DNA from: Phreatobacter stygius
GTDB taxonomy: Bacteria > Pseudomonadota > Alphaproteobacteria > Rhizobiales > Phreatobacteraceae
Assembly (NCBI RefSeq): GCF_005144885.1
Contig: NZ_CP039690.1
Span: forward strand, 1-64,000
Direction: 5' to 3'
DNA: 64,000 nt
Below are positions 1 to 15,013 of this stretch, piece by piece. The notes under the pieces were generated by a model. The model was not told where the DNA came from. It made no database searches and worked only from the letters and a program-made list of their open reading frames with translations. A program made the position numbers and the translations under genes. Every line of letters begins with the position of its first letter. Position 1 is the stretch's first letter.

Positions 1-656
1 CTTCGACCGTGCGGACCTCCTCCTCCATGATCTCGGTGACGGTCACCGGCCGCTTGGTGCGCAAACAGCCGGTCGAGCCGGATATGGCCTTGCAGATGAT
101 AACCGGGATCGATCACGAAGACTTCGGTGAAGTCGTCGGGCAGGTCGTCGGCTTCGCGCAGATGGTCGATCACCTGGCCGACGGTCCAGAACGGCGGCAC
201 GGCGATGAAGTCGTCCTTCATGCGCCGGCCGGCGGAATCCTCGGGGTAGTCGAGCGCACGCTTCAGCGCGACCCCGCTCGACCGCCGGCATCTTTTCGAG
301 GATCTCGGAGCGGTCCTCCTCGTCCAGGTCCTGCAGGATCGAGACGGCATCGTCGCTGTCGAGTTCGGCGATGCCTTCCGCCACGGTCTCGGCGGGAAGA
401 TCCTCAGGATCTCGACACGAATCGTTTCGTCGACTTCGGTCAGCACGGCGAAGTCGAAATCTGCTCCGAGCAGTTCGACCAGCTTGCGACGGTCTTCGGT
501 GTCGAGCTGGGCGATCAGATCGCCCATGTCGGCCTCGTGGGCTTCGCCGACGAGATCCTTCAGCCTGGCGGCGTCGTTACTGGCGACGGCGCTGGTCACC
601 GCCTCGACAATGTCCGATCTGAGCGCGCCGTCGTCGTCGCGCCAGTCGTCGGTCAT
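1..656 (-). CDS. mgtE: Magnesium transporter MgtE, N-terminal part (cut by window edge, frameshifted)
   Basis: Read on the minus strand from the ATG at 654-656, the protein starts MTDDWRDDDGAL and gives the MgtE N-domain (LDTEDRRKLVELLG, LDSDDAVSILQDLDEEDR) followed by the start of a CBS domain (VPPFWTVGQVIDHLREA, FVIDPGYHL). MgtE is an inner-membrane Mg2+ channel gated by these cytoplasmic domains; the membrane part would lie left of base 1. The frame is broken at least twice: a missing base in the G run near 394-396 and an extra base in the C run near 272-275. Restoring both gives a continuous family-like sequence, so I regard the breaks as sequence errors. It is divergent from the deacetylase, with a 122 bp shared promoter region. 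Confidence 0.85.
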   Translation of the reverse strand, partial: MTDDWRDDDGALRSDIVEAVTSAVASNDAARLKDLVGEAHEADMGDLIAQLDTEDRRKLVELLGADFDFAVLTEVDETIRVEILRIFPPRPWRKASPNSTATMPSRSCRTWTRRTAPRSSKRCRRSSGVALKRALDYPEDSAGRRMKDDFIAVPPFWTVGQVIDHLREADDLPDDFTEVFVIDPGYHLQGHIRLDRLFAHQAAGDRHRDHGGGGPHGR

Positions 657-778
657 GGTCGGGTGTGGCGTGGGAACGGCCATGGGCGCCTCGCTGATGG
701 CATGCCACGTCGAGCGGCGGAGGGTGGCGCCTTCTTGGGCGTGCGAATGGCATTTGGCAAGGAGGCGGAGACGCCACG

Positions 779-1572
779 ATGAGCAGTTTTGACAGCATGG
801 ATCGCCGCCGCGTCGCGGCCAAGATCGCGGCAGGTGTCGCGGCAGGGGTCGCGCCTCGGCGCTGGCGCCGGCCGCAGCGCTCGCGCCCCCGCCTGCCGGG
901 CCGATGCGCTCGGCACCGCCCGGGTCCTGCCGGTGGCGACCGCGGGTGGCCTGCGTGTCGGGCGCAAGAGCTATCCCCGGACCTTGCCGCTCGGCCCGCG
1001 CGAAGTGGTGCTGACCTTCGACGACGGCCCCCTGCCCGGCCCGACCGACCAGGTGCTGGCGGCGCTCAAGCAGGAATGCGTGCGCGCCCCTTCTTTCTGG
1101 TCGGCCGCATGGCCCATGATGCCCCGGCCTCGCCGGCGGATCCTCGCCGAGGGCCACACCGTGGCGCATCACTCGATGACCCATCCGATGACGCTGGCGC
1201 AATTGCCGGTCGAGCGGGCGCGCGCGATATCGAGGCCGGGTTCGCGGCGGTCGACCGGGCGCTCTACGGCACCTATTCCGGCACGCCGCGCACGCCGTTC
1301 TTCCGCTATCCGGGCTTCGGCGATTCCGACGAATTGAACAACGGGCTGGCGGCGCGCGGCATCGGCGTGTTCGGCTGCGATTTCTGGATCAGCGACTGGA
1401 ACGAGATGACCGTGGAGGCCCAGCTGGATCTGGCGCTGCGCCGGCTCGAACGGACCGGCTCCGCATCATCCTGATGCACGACACCCGGCAGCAGACCGCG
1501 GCCATGCTGCCGGCCTTCCTGCGCGAACTGAAGCAGCGCGACTTCAAGGTCGTGCACATGCAGCCGGCGTGA
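779..1572 (+). CDS. Polysaccharide deacetylase (NodB homology domain), frameshifted
   Basis: Fragments in two frames add up to one polysaccharide deacetylase. The sequence shows an N-terminal MSSFDSMDRRRVAAKIAAG segment that may be a signal region, then VVLTFDDGPLPGPTDQVL (the metal-binding TFDDGP motif), a second metal motif in HTVAHHSMTHP, FFRYPGFGDS, FWISDWNEMT, and a C-terminal RIILMHDTRQQT block ending in KVVHMQPA. This family removes N- or O-acetyl groups from sugars in chitooligosaccharides, peptidoglycan or exopolysaccharide; the substrate cannot be told. At least three or four frame changes lie between 840 and 1470, and the stop at 1570-1572 assumes they are repaired. Its likely partner promoter is shared with mgtE. 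Confidence 0.8.
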
Positions 1573-1587
1573 CGACCAGGGCGGCCC

Positions 1588-1625
1588 AAAAACAAACGGC
1601 GCCCTGGATGGTGTCCAGGGCGCCG
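1588..1625 (-). terminator. Intrinsic terminator after tRNA-Leu
   Basis: Perfect 11 bp inverted repeat (arms 1597-1607 and 1615-1625, CGGCGCCCTGG) followed on the minus strand by the T-rich run opposite 1588-1596. It sits 24 bp beyond the tRNA-Leu 3' end and faces the deacetylase stop. Confidence 0.8.
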
Positions 1626-1648
1626 TCCGGAGACCGAAGTCTCGGATT

Positions 1649-1733
1649 TGGTGCGGTCGAGAGGACTCGAACCTCCACTCGGTTAAGAACTACCACCTCA
1701 AGGTAGCGCGTCTACCAGTTCCGCCACGACCGC
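1649..1733 (-). tRNA. tRNA-Leu (anticodon GAG)
   Basis: The minus strand folds as a class II tRNA of 85 nt with an encoded CCA end. The acceptor arms GCGGTCG and CGACCGC pair, the anticodon arm is CTACC-TTGAGGT-GGTAG with anticodon GAG, there is a long variable arm, and the T arm contains GGTTCGAGTCC. GAG reads CUC/CUU leucine codons. Confidence 0.95.
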
Positions 1734-1818
1734 ATTCGCCAGGCAAGCCCGGCGAGAGCGGCTGTCTAGCAGAGCGATTCACCGGCCGCAAGGCTTGTCC
1801 GCGCTCTTCTCACAGCCG

Positions 1819-3836
<2,018 letters not shown>

Positions 3837-3962
3837 GCAGGGGGCCCTTCGAGGCACGCGACTTCATATGATGCCGCGTTCTAGGGCCCCAGCGCTAGTC
3901 CCGTCCACTCGGCTAATGGGATGACGGCGGGCGGCCTGATCGGGCCGGCCCGCCGCCTCGCC

Positions 3963-4018
3963 TCAGCGCAAGACCTTCAGCGCAGGACCTTCAGCGCAGG
4001 ACCTTCAGCGCAAGACCT
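3963..4018. repeat. 14 bp tandem repeat, four copies, over the end of the FMN reductase gene
   Basis: Four head-to-tail copies of TCAGCGCARGACCT. On the minus strand each copy contains CGCTGA, so the stop codon of the reductase (4005-4007) lies inside the array and is repeated downstream. The unit is not a multiple of three. Confidence 0.9.
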
Positions 4019-4567
4019 TCAGCGCGCCTGCCCACTTGTGCAGCTCGTCGAGCAGCGTCGCGGCGCTGGCATTGATCAGGTCGTTCGGGGTGAACTCGCG
4101 TTCCTCGTTCAACAGGCTGGTGAAAGCCGGAAGGGCGATGCCTTCCGGGATCGGCATCAGCTTCAGCGTGGTCAGCGTCGGCTTGGCCTGCTGAACCGCC
4201 CGGGTGCCGCCGGAAATGCCGCCATAGCTGAGGAAGCCGGCCGGCTTATAGGCCCATTCGGCGGACAGATAGGTCAGCGCGTTGATCAGCGCCGGCGACG
4301 GCCGTAATTATATTCCGGCGTGACGAAGACGATGGCATCGGCCGCCTTGACGCTGGCGCTCCACTTCTTCGTATGCTCATGCTGATAGTCGCCGAGCCTG
4401 GGGTGCTTCGGCTCGTCGAAGATCGGCAGGTTGAAATCGGCCAGGTCGACCAGCGTCGGGTCGAATTTGCCATGTGCCCTGGCGACCCCGTCGAACCATT
4501 TGGCGAAAATCGGCCCGACGCGGCCCGGCCGCGTGCTGGTGATGATGGTGTGAAGCTTCAATGCCAT
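4005..4567 (-). CDS. NADPH-dependent FMN reductase family protein, one frameshift
   Basis: Starts MALKLHTIITSTRPGRVGP at 4567; the TSTRPGRVGP stretch is the flavodoxin-like phosphate-binding loop of the NADPH-dependent FMN/quinone reductase family (PF03358). FVTPEYNYG is the second flavin-binding motif. A missing base near 4304 breaks the frame right after PEYNYG; the repaired reading continues SPALINALTYLSAEWAYKPA and ends ALKVLR. About 187 aa, normal for the family. The reaction would be NAD(P)H-driven reduction of flavin or quinones in the cytosol. It is divergent from an HxlR regulator 130 bp away, a pairing often seen for redox-responsive reductases, so that regulator probably controls it. 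Confidence 0.85.
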
Positions 4568-4697
4568 CGTAACAGGTCTCCTGGTCGGATCATCATCAGC
4601 CGCGGACCTATGCACCCGGGGGCGAAGCCACTAAGTTACTCTTTGTGACCGAGGCTATTTAGAGAACCGGCCACATGGCCCGCAAGGAGGCACATGC

Positions 4698-5155
4698 ATG
4701 GACCTAGGGCACATCGATGTAACCGAGGACGAAGCCTGGTCCCACACCGGCGACTGCAGCGTGGTGAAGCCGATCCTGGCCCGCATCGGCGACAAATGGG
4801 CGGTTCTGGTGGTGCGCCTCCTAGGCGCCGGCCCGATGCGCTTCAATGAGCTGAAGCACAAGATCGGCGTGGTCTCGCAACGCATGCTGACGCTGACATT
4901 GCGCGGTCTCGAGCGCGACGGCCTGGTGTCGCGCACGGTTTTCCCGACCGTGCCGCCGCGGGTCGATTATGCCCTGACGCCGCTCGGCCGCTCGCTGATC
5001 GGTCCGATCCGGGCGCTCAGCGACTGGGCTTTCCGGCATCAGGCCGAGATCGTCGCGGCGCGCGAGCGCTTCGACCACACCTGTCCGCACCTGGCGCCGC
5101 AGCCCAAGCCGCGGTGGCCAAGACGGGCAAGATGGCGGCTGGCAAGATCGCCTGA
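4698..5155 (+). CDS. HxlR-family winged-helix transcriptional regulator
   Basis: MDLGHIDVTEDEAW leads into the HxlR core: CSVVKPILARIGDKWAVLVV (with the conserved cysteine), RFNELKHKIGVVSQRMLTLT (recognition helix region) and FPTVPPRVDYALTPLGRSL. HxlR proteins are small dimeric DNA-binding regulators that often sense electrophiles or disulfide stress through that cysteine. The frame breaks near 5110 where one G is missing; repaired, the protein ends AVAKTGKMAAGKIA at 5155, and the longer open frame into ppx is an artefact. About 150 aa. Divergent from the FMN reductase, which is its likely target. Confidence 0.87.
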
Positions 5156-6699
5156 CGCCCGGCTCTTAAGGAACGCGCGCAATTCGCTGTCGCGCCCCGA
5201 CCATGCGCCCGAGCGTGCGCAGGCGATTGACCAGCCGCTCACCGGCCAATCCCGACAGGTCGCCGGCGAGCGTCAGCACCAGCCGGCGATCCTCGACCGT
5301 CAGCGGCGCGCGCGGCAGGACCCCGGCATGGCCGCCGAGATCAGATAGGCGACCCGCATGGGCGCCGAGCACCCGGGCGCGATCGAGCAGCCTGACCCCG
5401 ACCAGTTCGCGGATCCGGGGCGACATGAACTCGTCGATGATGCCTTCGTGGCGATAGAAGGTCGCCAGCGCCAGATAGGCGCGGCCGGGATGGTCGACGC
5501 CGGCGAAATTGGCGTGGGCGATGATGTTGAGGCTCTGCTCACCGCGATAATCGGGATGGGCGCGCCAGCCGATATCGGCGAGCAGGCAGGCGGCGTGGCG
5601 CAGCCGGCGCTCCTCCGCGGTCTCCTCGAGGTGAGAGACCTCCATGAAGGTCGGTCCAGGCGATCAGCTCCTCGCCATGGCGCGGCGAGCGCGAGCGCAA
5701 CAGGCTGAGTTCGCGCGCCGCCGACAACAGGGGATCCTGGTCGCGCGATCTCGTCGAGCATCGAATAGAGCAGGCCCTCGCGCACGCCGAGCACCGAGAT
5801 CACCACGCGATCGACCTTGGAGGCCCTGACACGGCTTCCAGCACCAGGCGCCATAGGCCAGCAGCGGCCGCCGCTTCCGCGACCACTCGATGCGCGAGAT
5901 CGTATCGGTCGGCTGCCGGCTGACCAGATAGCAGAAGTCGGGATCTCCTTGCCGGTCAGGGCATAGCCATGCATGACGTTCAGGGATAGCCGCGCTGCCC
6001 ATGTGCAGCTTGGCGAGCGAGCGCCACGTGCCGCGACCGCATAGAAGGTGTGGCCCTTGCCCTTCTTCAACAGGTCGACCTTGGCAATGGTCTTGCGGTG
6101 ATCCGCTCGGCCTTCTGACGAATAGCCCGAGGTGTCCTGCAGCGCCGAGCCCGCCGAGCGGCAAGGTCACGCCCGCCGCCGATCCTGCGTCCTTGACGTC
6201 GACCAGCTCGAGCGAGCCGCCGCCGAGATCGCCGACGATGCCATCAGCCGGTAGGTGCCGGAGATCACGCCGGAGCGCCGCGAAATTGGCCTCCTCGCGC
6301 CCGACAGGAGCTTCAGCGGCACGCCGCAGATCGCCTCGCATTCGGCGATGAAGACGTCGCCGTTCTTGGCGTCGCGCACGGGCGGCGGTCGCCAGCACAT
6401 GCAGCTCGCCGACATCAGCTGGTTGCACAGCACGCGGAAACGGCGGATCGAGGCCAGCGCCTTGGCCACCGCGTCATCGGCCAGCCGGCCGCTGATCAGC
6501 ACGTTGCCGGCCGAGCCGCACAACGTCTTTTCGTTGAAGATCGGCGTCGGCGAGCGGGTCAGCGCCTCGTAGACGACGAGGCGAACCGAGTTGGAGCCGA
6601 TATCGATGACGGCGATCGTCGGCCCGAGCTGGAGCCGGCCCGGCCGATCTCGGAAAAATCAGCTCGCTCCACGCTCTGCCCGACGGGAAGGTGGCGGGG

Positions 6700-8900
<2,201 letters not shown>

Positions 8901-8980
8901 GTCTTTCCCTCGGGCGATAGGCGATACCCATCACCTGCGATCATGACGCCGCTGTGACCGGCGTCAAAGAGAAGTCTTCG

Positions 8981-9681
8981 TCAGATCAGGCTCGGCTGCA
9001 TGACCCGCTCGAGCACCTGGGCGGCGAGCGGACGGGTCAGCCGGCGGCCGGTTTCCAGCGTCTCACGATCGAGCTCGGTGACCAGACGGCGCGCGGCATC
9101 GAGCGAGCGCTCCATGCGGCGGGCCAGATATTCGACGATGTCGGCGTCAGCAGCAATTGACGGTCGGCGAACAGCTTGACCAGGACGGCGCGCAGCAGCG
9201 CGTCTTCGGGTTCGGCCAGCGCCACCGCCGGAATGGCGCGCAGCCGCGACGACAGGTCCTTCAGGCCGGTTCCCCAGCTGACCGGCGGCTCACGCGTGGT
9301 CATCAGGACGAAGGCGCCCTCCTCCTTGGCGCTGTTGATCAGGTGGAACAGCGCCAGTTCCGAGGTTTTCGGGCCGGCATCCTCGAGCAGCAGCGCGCCG
9401 GTCGCCAGCGCATCGGCCGGCACGGCGCCGGCCAGGTCGCGCGCCGCCAGCCGGCGGGCCCCGGCATGGTCGGCCCAGATCGCGCCGAGATGGCTCTTGC
9501 CGGCGCCCGGCGGGCCGACCAGGGCAACCACCGGCGCCGGCCATTCCGGCCAGGTCTCGATCAGCGCCAGCGCTTCGGCATTGCACGGCGCCTCGAGAAA
9601 ATCGTCGCGCGCGAGGGACTCGGGCAACGCAAGATCGAGCGCCATCTGGCGCGGGCCGGCACGAAACGCATTCGGGAACAT
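8981..9681 (-). CDS. hdaA: DnaA-related regulator HdaA, one frameshift
   Basis: A short AAA+ protein without the DnaA DNA-binding domain. It begins MFPNAFRAGPRQMALDL, which carries the QxxLDL-type beta-clamp-binding motif near the N-terminus expected for Hda/HdaA. A Walker A motif (GPPGAGKSHL) and a short Walker B (LLLEDAG) follow. Hda proteins promote hydrolysis of DnaA-bound ATP after initiation. The frame breaks near 9148; the repaired C-terminus ends RVMQPSLI at 8981. An upstream GTG (9687) overlaps the previous stop as GTGA and could be the real start. It lies directly downstream of the AI-2E-type permease gene, a conserved arrangement in this order. Confidence 0.82.
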
Positions 9682-9683
9682 GA

Positions 9684-10772
9684 TCACTTTTCCGACCGAG
9701 CCGGACCTTCCCGGGGCACACCCGTATAGAGCGGGCTTGCGAGGTACTGCCTGATGGCGAAGCGGGTCAAGACACCGATCGCAGCCGCCAGCGGCACGGC
9801 CAGCAGAAGTCCGACGAAACCGAACAGGGCGCCGAAGGCGAACAGGGCGAACATCATCGAGACCGGATGCAGGCCGACCGATTCACCGACGAGGTTGGGA
9901 TAGAGCACATAGGCTTCGAGGAATTGCCCGACCACGAAGATGCCGATGATGATCGCCACCATCGACCAGTTCGGCCAGAACTGCACGATGGCGACGCCGA
10001 GCGACAGGATCAGCCCGGTGAGCGAGCCGACATAGGGGATGAAACTGAGGAAACCGATGGATATGCCGATCAGCAGGCCGAAATTGAGCCCCGACGCGGT
10101 CAAGGCGACACCGTAGAAGATCATCAGGATGCCGCAGACCGCGGCCTGGCCGCGCAGGAAGCCGGCCAGCGCCCGGTCGATCTCGCGCATCAGGCCGAGG
10201 ATCGTCTCCCTGTGCTTCAGCGGCAGCCAGGAATCGATCTTGACCATGATCTTCGGCCAGTCGTTCAAGAGATAGAAGGCGACCACCGGCGTCACCACGA
10301 TCAGCGAGAACAGCGAAATGAAGGCGGCGCCGCCGGACCACAGCCCCTGCAGGAAACCCGCGGCCCAGCCGACCGACTGGGAGACCAGGTCGCCGACCGA
10401 GCGCGACACGTCGGGCAGCCGCTCGCCGAGCACCTTCTGGAGCCATTCCCGGTTCTGCTCGGTCGCCAGCGTCTGCAATTGCACGACATAACCGGGCAGC
10501 CGCGCGATGAAGGCGGTGAGCTGATTGGCCAGGATCGGCACGATCAGGAACATCAGGCCAATGAACAGCACGACGAATGTGCCGATCACGAACAGGGCGC
10601 CGAGCGTGCGCGGCAGGCCGAGCTTGGCCAGGCGCCGGACGATCGGGTCGAGGAAATAAGCCAGCGCCAGCCCGGCGACGAAAGGCAGCAGGACACCGCG
10701 CAGGACATAGAGGGACAGGATCAGCAGCACCAGGCCGCCGATCCAGAACCCCACTTGCTTTTGAAGCGTCAA
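9684..10772 (-). CDS. AI-2E family (PerM-type) membrane transporter
   Basis: A 362 aa multi-pass protein of the AI-2E transporter family (PF01594). Hydrophobic segments start at about residue 8 (FWIGGLVLLILSLYVL), and the conserved central region IDRALAGFLRGQAAVCGILM and SFIPYVGSLTGL are present, the latter being the family signature. Members export small solutes or ions; substrate assignment from sequence is not possible and a role in AI-2 export should not be assumed. The stop overlaps or abuts the hdaA start, so the two are likely cotranscribed; the CDP-alcohol transferase lies 85 bp upstream in the same direction. Confidence 0.88.
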   Translation of the reverse strand: MTLQKQVGFWIGGLVLLILSLYVLRGVLLPFVAGLALAYFLDPIVRRLAKLGLPRTLGALFVIGTFVVLFIGLMFLIVPILANQLTAFIARLPGYVVQLQTLATEQNREWLQKVLGERLPDVSRSVGDLVSQSVGWAAGFLQGLWSGGAAFISLFSLIVVTPVVAFYLLNDWPKIMVKIDSWLPLKHRETILGLMREIDRALAGFLRGQAAVCGILMIFYGVALTASGLNFGLLIGISIGFLSFIPYVGSLTGLILSLGVAIVQFWPNWSMVAIIIGIFVVGQFLEAYVLYPNLVGESVGLHPVSMMFALFAFGALFGFVGLLLAVPLAAAIGVLTRFAIRQYLASPLYTGVPREGPARSEK

Positions 10773-10857
10773 CGGTATCCCTCGCGGATCGCCACCGATC
10801 GTACCGACAAGGTCGCAAGACGCCGCGTCGGTTTCAAGGCCTCATGACAAGGGATCG

Positions 10858-11388
10858 TCACGTCGACATGTGGCGCACCCAGGCCACCAGATAGGCGCCG
10901 GCCGAGGCGAGCGTCAGCACCGCGACGGCCCACATCGCCACCTCGATGGCCAGGTCGAGATCGAGCCCCAGCCCCTTGGAGGCCAGCACCAGCGCGGCAA
11001 ACACGATCTGCGCCACCGTATTGGCCTTCGAGACGAGCAGCGGCTGGATCGCCAAGGGCTTGTCGACAAATGTCGACAACAGCACGCCGCCGACGATCAT
11101 GAAGTCGCGCGACACCACCAGAATGACCACCCAGGGCGGAATGAAGCCGAAAATGGCGAGCGAGACATAGATCGAAACGATCAGCGTCTTGTCGGCCAGG
11201 GGGTCGAGATAGGCGCCGAGTTCGGTCCGCTGGTCGAACCGCTTGGCGATATAGCCGTCGACCGCATCGGTAATGCCGGCGAAAACGAAGATGCCGAGCG
11301 CGACGCCCATCCGCCCCTGGGAAATTGCCCAGACCACGACGGGGACGAGCAGGATCCGCAGGATGGTGAGGAGATTGGGAATGCTCAC
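10858..11388 (-). CDS. CDP-alcohol phosphatidyltransferase family protein
   Basis: A 176 aa membrane protein. MSIPNLLTILRILLVPVVV is the usual N-terminal helix, followed by the family catalytic signature DAVDGYIAKRF...GAYLDPLAD, which matches D-x2-D-G-x2-A-R-x8-G-x3-D-x3-D with Lys in place of the Arg. Such enzymes transfer a phosphatidyl group from CDP-diacylglycerol to an alcohol, for example glycerol-3-phosphate or another lipid. The position ahead of the AI-2E-type transporter and hdaA is typical of a second, non-PgsA family member in this order, so I give no symbol. Four to six membrane segments are visible. Confidence 0.85.
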   Translation of the reverse strand: MSIPNLLTILRILLVPVVVWAISQGRMGVALGIFVFAGITDAVDGYIAKRFDQRTELGAYLDPLADKTLIVSIYVSLAIFGFIPPWVVILVVSRDFMIVGGVLLSTFVDKPLAIQPLLVSKANTVAQIVFAALVLASKGLGLDLDLAIEVAMWAVAVLTLASAGAYLVAWVRHMST

Positions 11389-11451
11389 GGTTGCGTTATC
11401 GATCCGGCCCCAGGGACGCGGACACTAAGGCCGGCGCAACGGCTTGCCAAG

Positions 11452-11527
11452 ACTATCAAAATGGAGATCGACTATCAAAATGGAGATCGACCACCAAAAT
11501 GCAGACCGACCGCCGAAATGCGGATCG
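11452..11527. repeat. 19 bp tandem repeat, four copies
   Basis: Unit ACTATCAAAATGGAGATCG; copies one and two are identical, copies three and four have diverged (ACCACCAAAATGCAGACCG, ACCGCCGAAATGCGGATCG). It lies in the 194 bp gap between the transferase start and the hydrolase stop and is more A-rich than its surroundings. Confidence 0.92.
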
Positions 11528-11582
11528 GCACGGAATTTCCGGGCCTTGCGCCGGCGGCACCGGGGCCGGCCGCCGCCCGGCC

Positions 11583-12455
11583 TCAGGCCGGATCGCAGCG
11601 GCGGGCAAATTCGGCGATCCGATCGATCGACGGCCGGTCGGTCAAAAGCGGCGCATGGCCCTGGCCCGGCACATCGAACACCCCAAGGTCCGGCCGGCGC
11701 GCGACCATGGCGGCGACCGTCTCGGCCGAAATGATGTCGGAATGTTCGCCGCGGATCACCATGGCCGGGACATTGGCCAGGCCATCGAATTGCGGCCAGA
11801 GCGTCGGCAGGGGCGCATCGAAATTCATCGTCTCCATCGGCTTGGTCAAGGCCGGGTCGAAGGCCGGCACCAGTCTGCCGTCCCTGGTCATCCACATGCC
11901 CTCGGCCTGCCGATACCAGTCGGCATCGGAAAGTGCCGGAAACTTGGCGCTGCCGATGCTTTTCAGCAGCGCCACTGCCTCGTCGAGGTTTTTCGGCTCG
12001 GGCAATTTGCCGAGATAACTCTTGATCCGGGCCAGGCCGGTGCCGTCGATCACCGGCCCGATATCGTTGAGGATGGCGCCGGCGATCAGGCCCGGCCGCG
12101 CCGCCGACATCAGCATGGTCAGGATGCCGCCGCGCGAGGTGCCGAGGAAGATCGCCTTGTCGATGCCGAGCACGGTGGTGACGGCGAGCAGATCGTTGAG
12201 CTCGACCGGCAGCGCATAATTCTGCCAGTTGGTGTCCCAGTCGGATTGTCCGCGGCCGCGATAATCCGGCGCGACCACTTGGCGCGTCGCCGACAGCGCG
12301 CGGGCGAGCCGGTCGAAATCGGCGGAATTGCGCGACAGGCCGGCGAGGCAGATGAGCGGCCAGCGGCCGGGCTGCGGCACGCCATAGACCCGCACATGCA
12401 GCCTCAGGCCGTCGGTCGCGCCGACGAACCGGCTCTCGTAGCCCGCCTCGCCCAT
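11583..12455 (-). CDS. Alpha/beta hydrolase
   Basis: A 290 aa alpha/beta-fold hydrolase. CLAGLSRNSADF is the oxyanion region, APDYRGRGQSDWD the typical strand-turn, GTSRGG the nucleophile elbow with the catalytic Ser, RGEHSDIIS the acid region and GQGHAPLLTD the catalytic His near the C-terminus. No signal peptide, so cytosolic. The substrate is unknown; related proteins are often annotated as putative lactonases or esterases. The start is only 4 bp beyond the aspS stop, so it probably forms an operon with aspS, though a functional link is not evident. Confidence 0.87.
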   Translation of the reverse strand: MGEAGYESRFVGATDGLRLHVRVYGVPQPGRWPLICLAGLSRNSADFDRLARALSATRQVVAPDYRGRGQSDWDTNWQNYALPVELNDLLAVTTVLGIDKAIFLGTSRGGILTMLMSAARPGLIAGAILNDIGPVIDGTGLARIKSYLGKLPEPKNLDEAVALLKSIGSAKFPALSDADWYRQAEGMWMTRDGRLVPAFDPALTKPMETMNFDAPLPTLWPQFDGLANVPAMVIRGEHSDIISAETVAAMVARRPDLGVFDVPGQGHAPLLTDRPSIDRIAEFARRCDPA

Positions 12456-12459
12456 CGCC

Positions 12460-14235
<1,776 letters not shown>

Positions 14236-14388
14236 GGAAGGCCTCGGCAAACGGAACGGCAGCGCGGATGCGCGCGAAAGAATGTGCGTCCGTTTAGCGG
14301 AAGCGCGCGCCCGCTTCAAACGGAACCGACGCAAAACAGCCGCCGCGACCCTGAGAAAGCGCCCTCCGCCGCCCGGATCCGGGCTCGA

Positions 14389-15003
14389 TCAGGCCTTGGG
14401 CTTGCCCCGCGGCTTGGCGCGCGCGGCTCCCGGAGCCGCCGTCGCCGGCTTTGACGGGCGCTTCGCCGCCCGCGTCTTTCCGGCCGGCTTGCCGTCAGGC
14501 GGCAGGCCCGCCGGCAGCATTGCCGCCGGCGGCTTTTCCCCTTGCGCTTTCCTGGCTCGCGGCTTGGCGACCTTGGCCGGCGCCTCCGGCGACGCCGGTG
14601 CCGCTGCGGCCTCCGGCGGCACAGCCGGAAGCGGCATCGCCTCGACCGGCACAACCGCAGGAACCGGCGGCGAAACAACCGCCAGTTCGGAATCCGGTTT
14701 GGCTGCGCCGCTGCCGAGCCGGCGCAGCACGGCGCCAATGCCGCAGCCGAGCACATAGGCCCCGGTCATTGCCAGCGCCATGTCGAGCCAGAGCCCGTGC
14801 CGCCCCCTGAGCCAATGAAGGATTGCGGCGGCGACCCCGACCGCGAGCAGCGCCGCGATCGCCCAGACCAGCAGATCCAGGGCGAGACCGCTCCGCCGGG
14901 TTTCGCCGGGCTGCCGGGGGCGGCCGGTCGCCGCCCCGACCACCATGCCGAGCAGGATCGCCGCGACGACCCAGGGCCAGAGTGTGGTCACGAGATAAGC
15001 CAT
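14389..15003 (-). CDS. Membrane protein with a basic Ala/Pro/Lys-rich tail (unknown function)
   Basis: A 204 aa protein I do not recognise. It has three hydrophobic segments in the first half (residues about 4-25, 42-62 and 72-92), then a low-complexity Ala/Pro region from about 110 and a strongly basic tail (KPRARKAQG, GKTRAAKRPSKP, KPRGKPKA) that resembles histone H1-like tails in composition. The tail presumably lies on one face of the inner membrane. It starts 10 bp downstream of the BON/OmpA gene stop, so they are likely one transcription unit, suggesting an envelope role. Composition bias makes homology hard to judge. Confidence 0.7.
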   Translation of the reverse strand: MAYLVTTLWPWVVAAILLGMVVGAATGRPRQPGETRRSGLALDLLVWAIAALLAVGVAAAILHWLRGRHGLWLDMALAMTGAYVLGCGIGAVLRRLGSGAAKPDSELAVVSPPVPAVVPVEAMPLPAVPPEAAAAPASPEAPAKVAKPRARKAQGEKPPAAMLPAGLPPDGKPAGKTRAAKRPSKPATAAPGAARAKPRGKPKA

Positions 15004-15013
15004 CGATCCCCCC

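Noticed and set aside
5113-5348. Long C-terminal extension of the HxlR gene
   Set aside because: Caused by a missing base near 5110; repaired frame ends at 5155, and the extension overlaps ppx.
9684-10772. Calling the permease a true AI-2 exporter
   Set aside because: Family name only; no luxS or Lsr genes in view, and members have varied functions.
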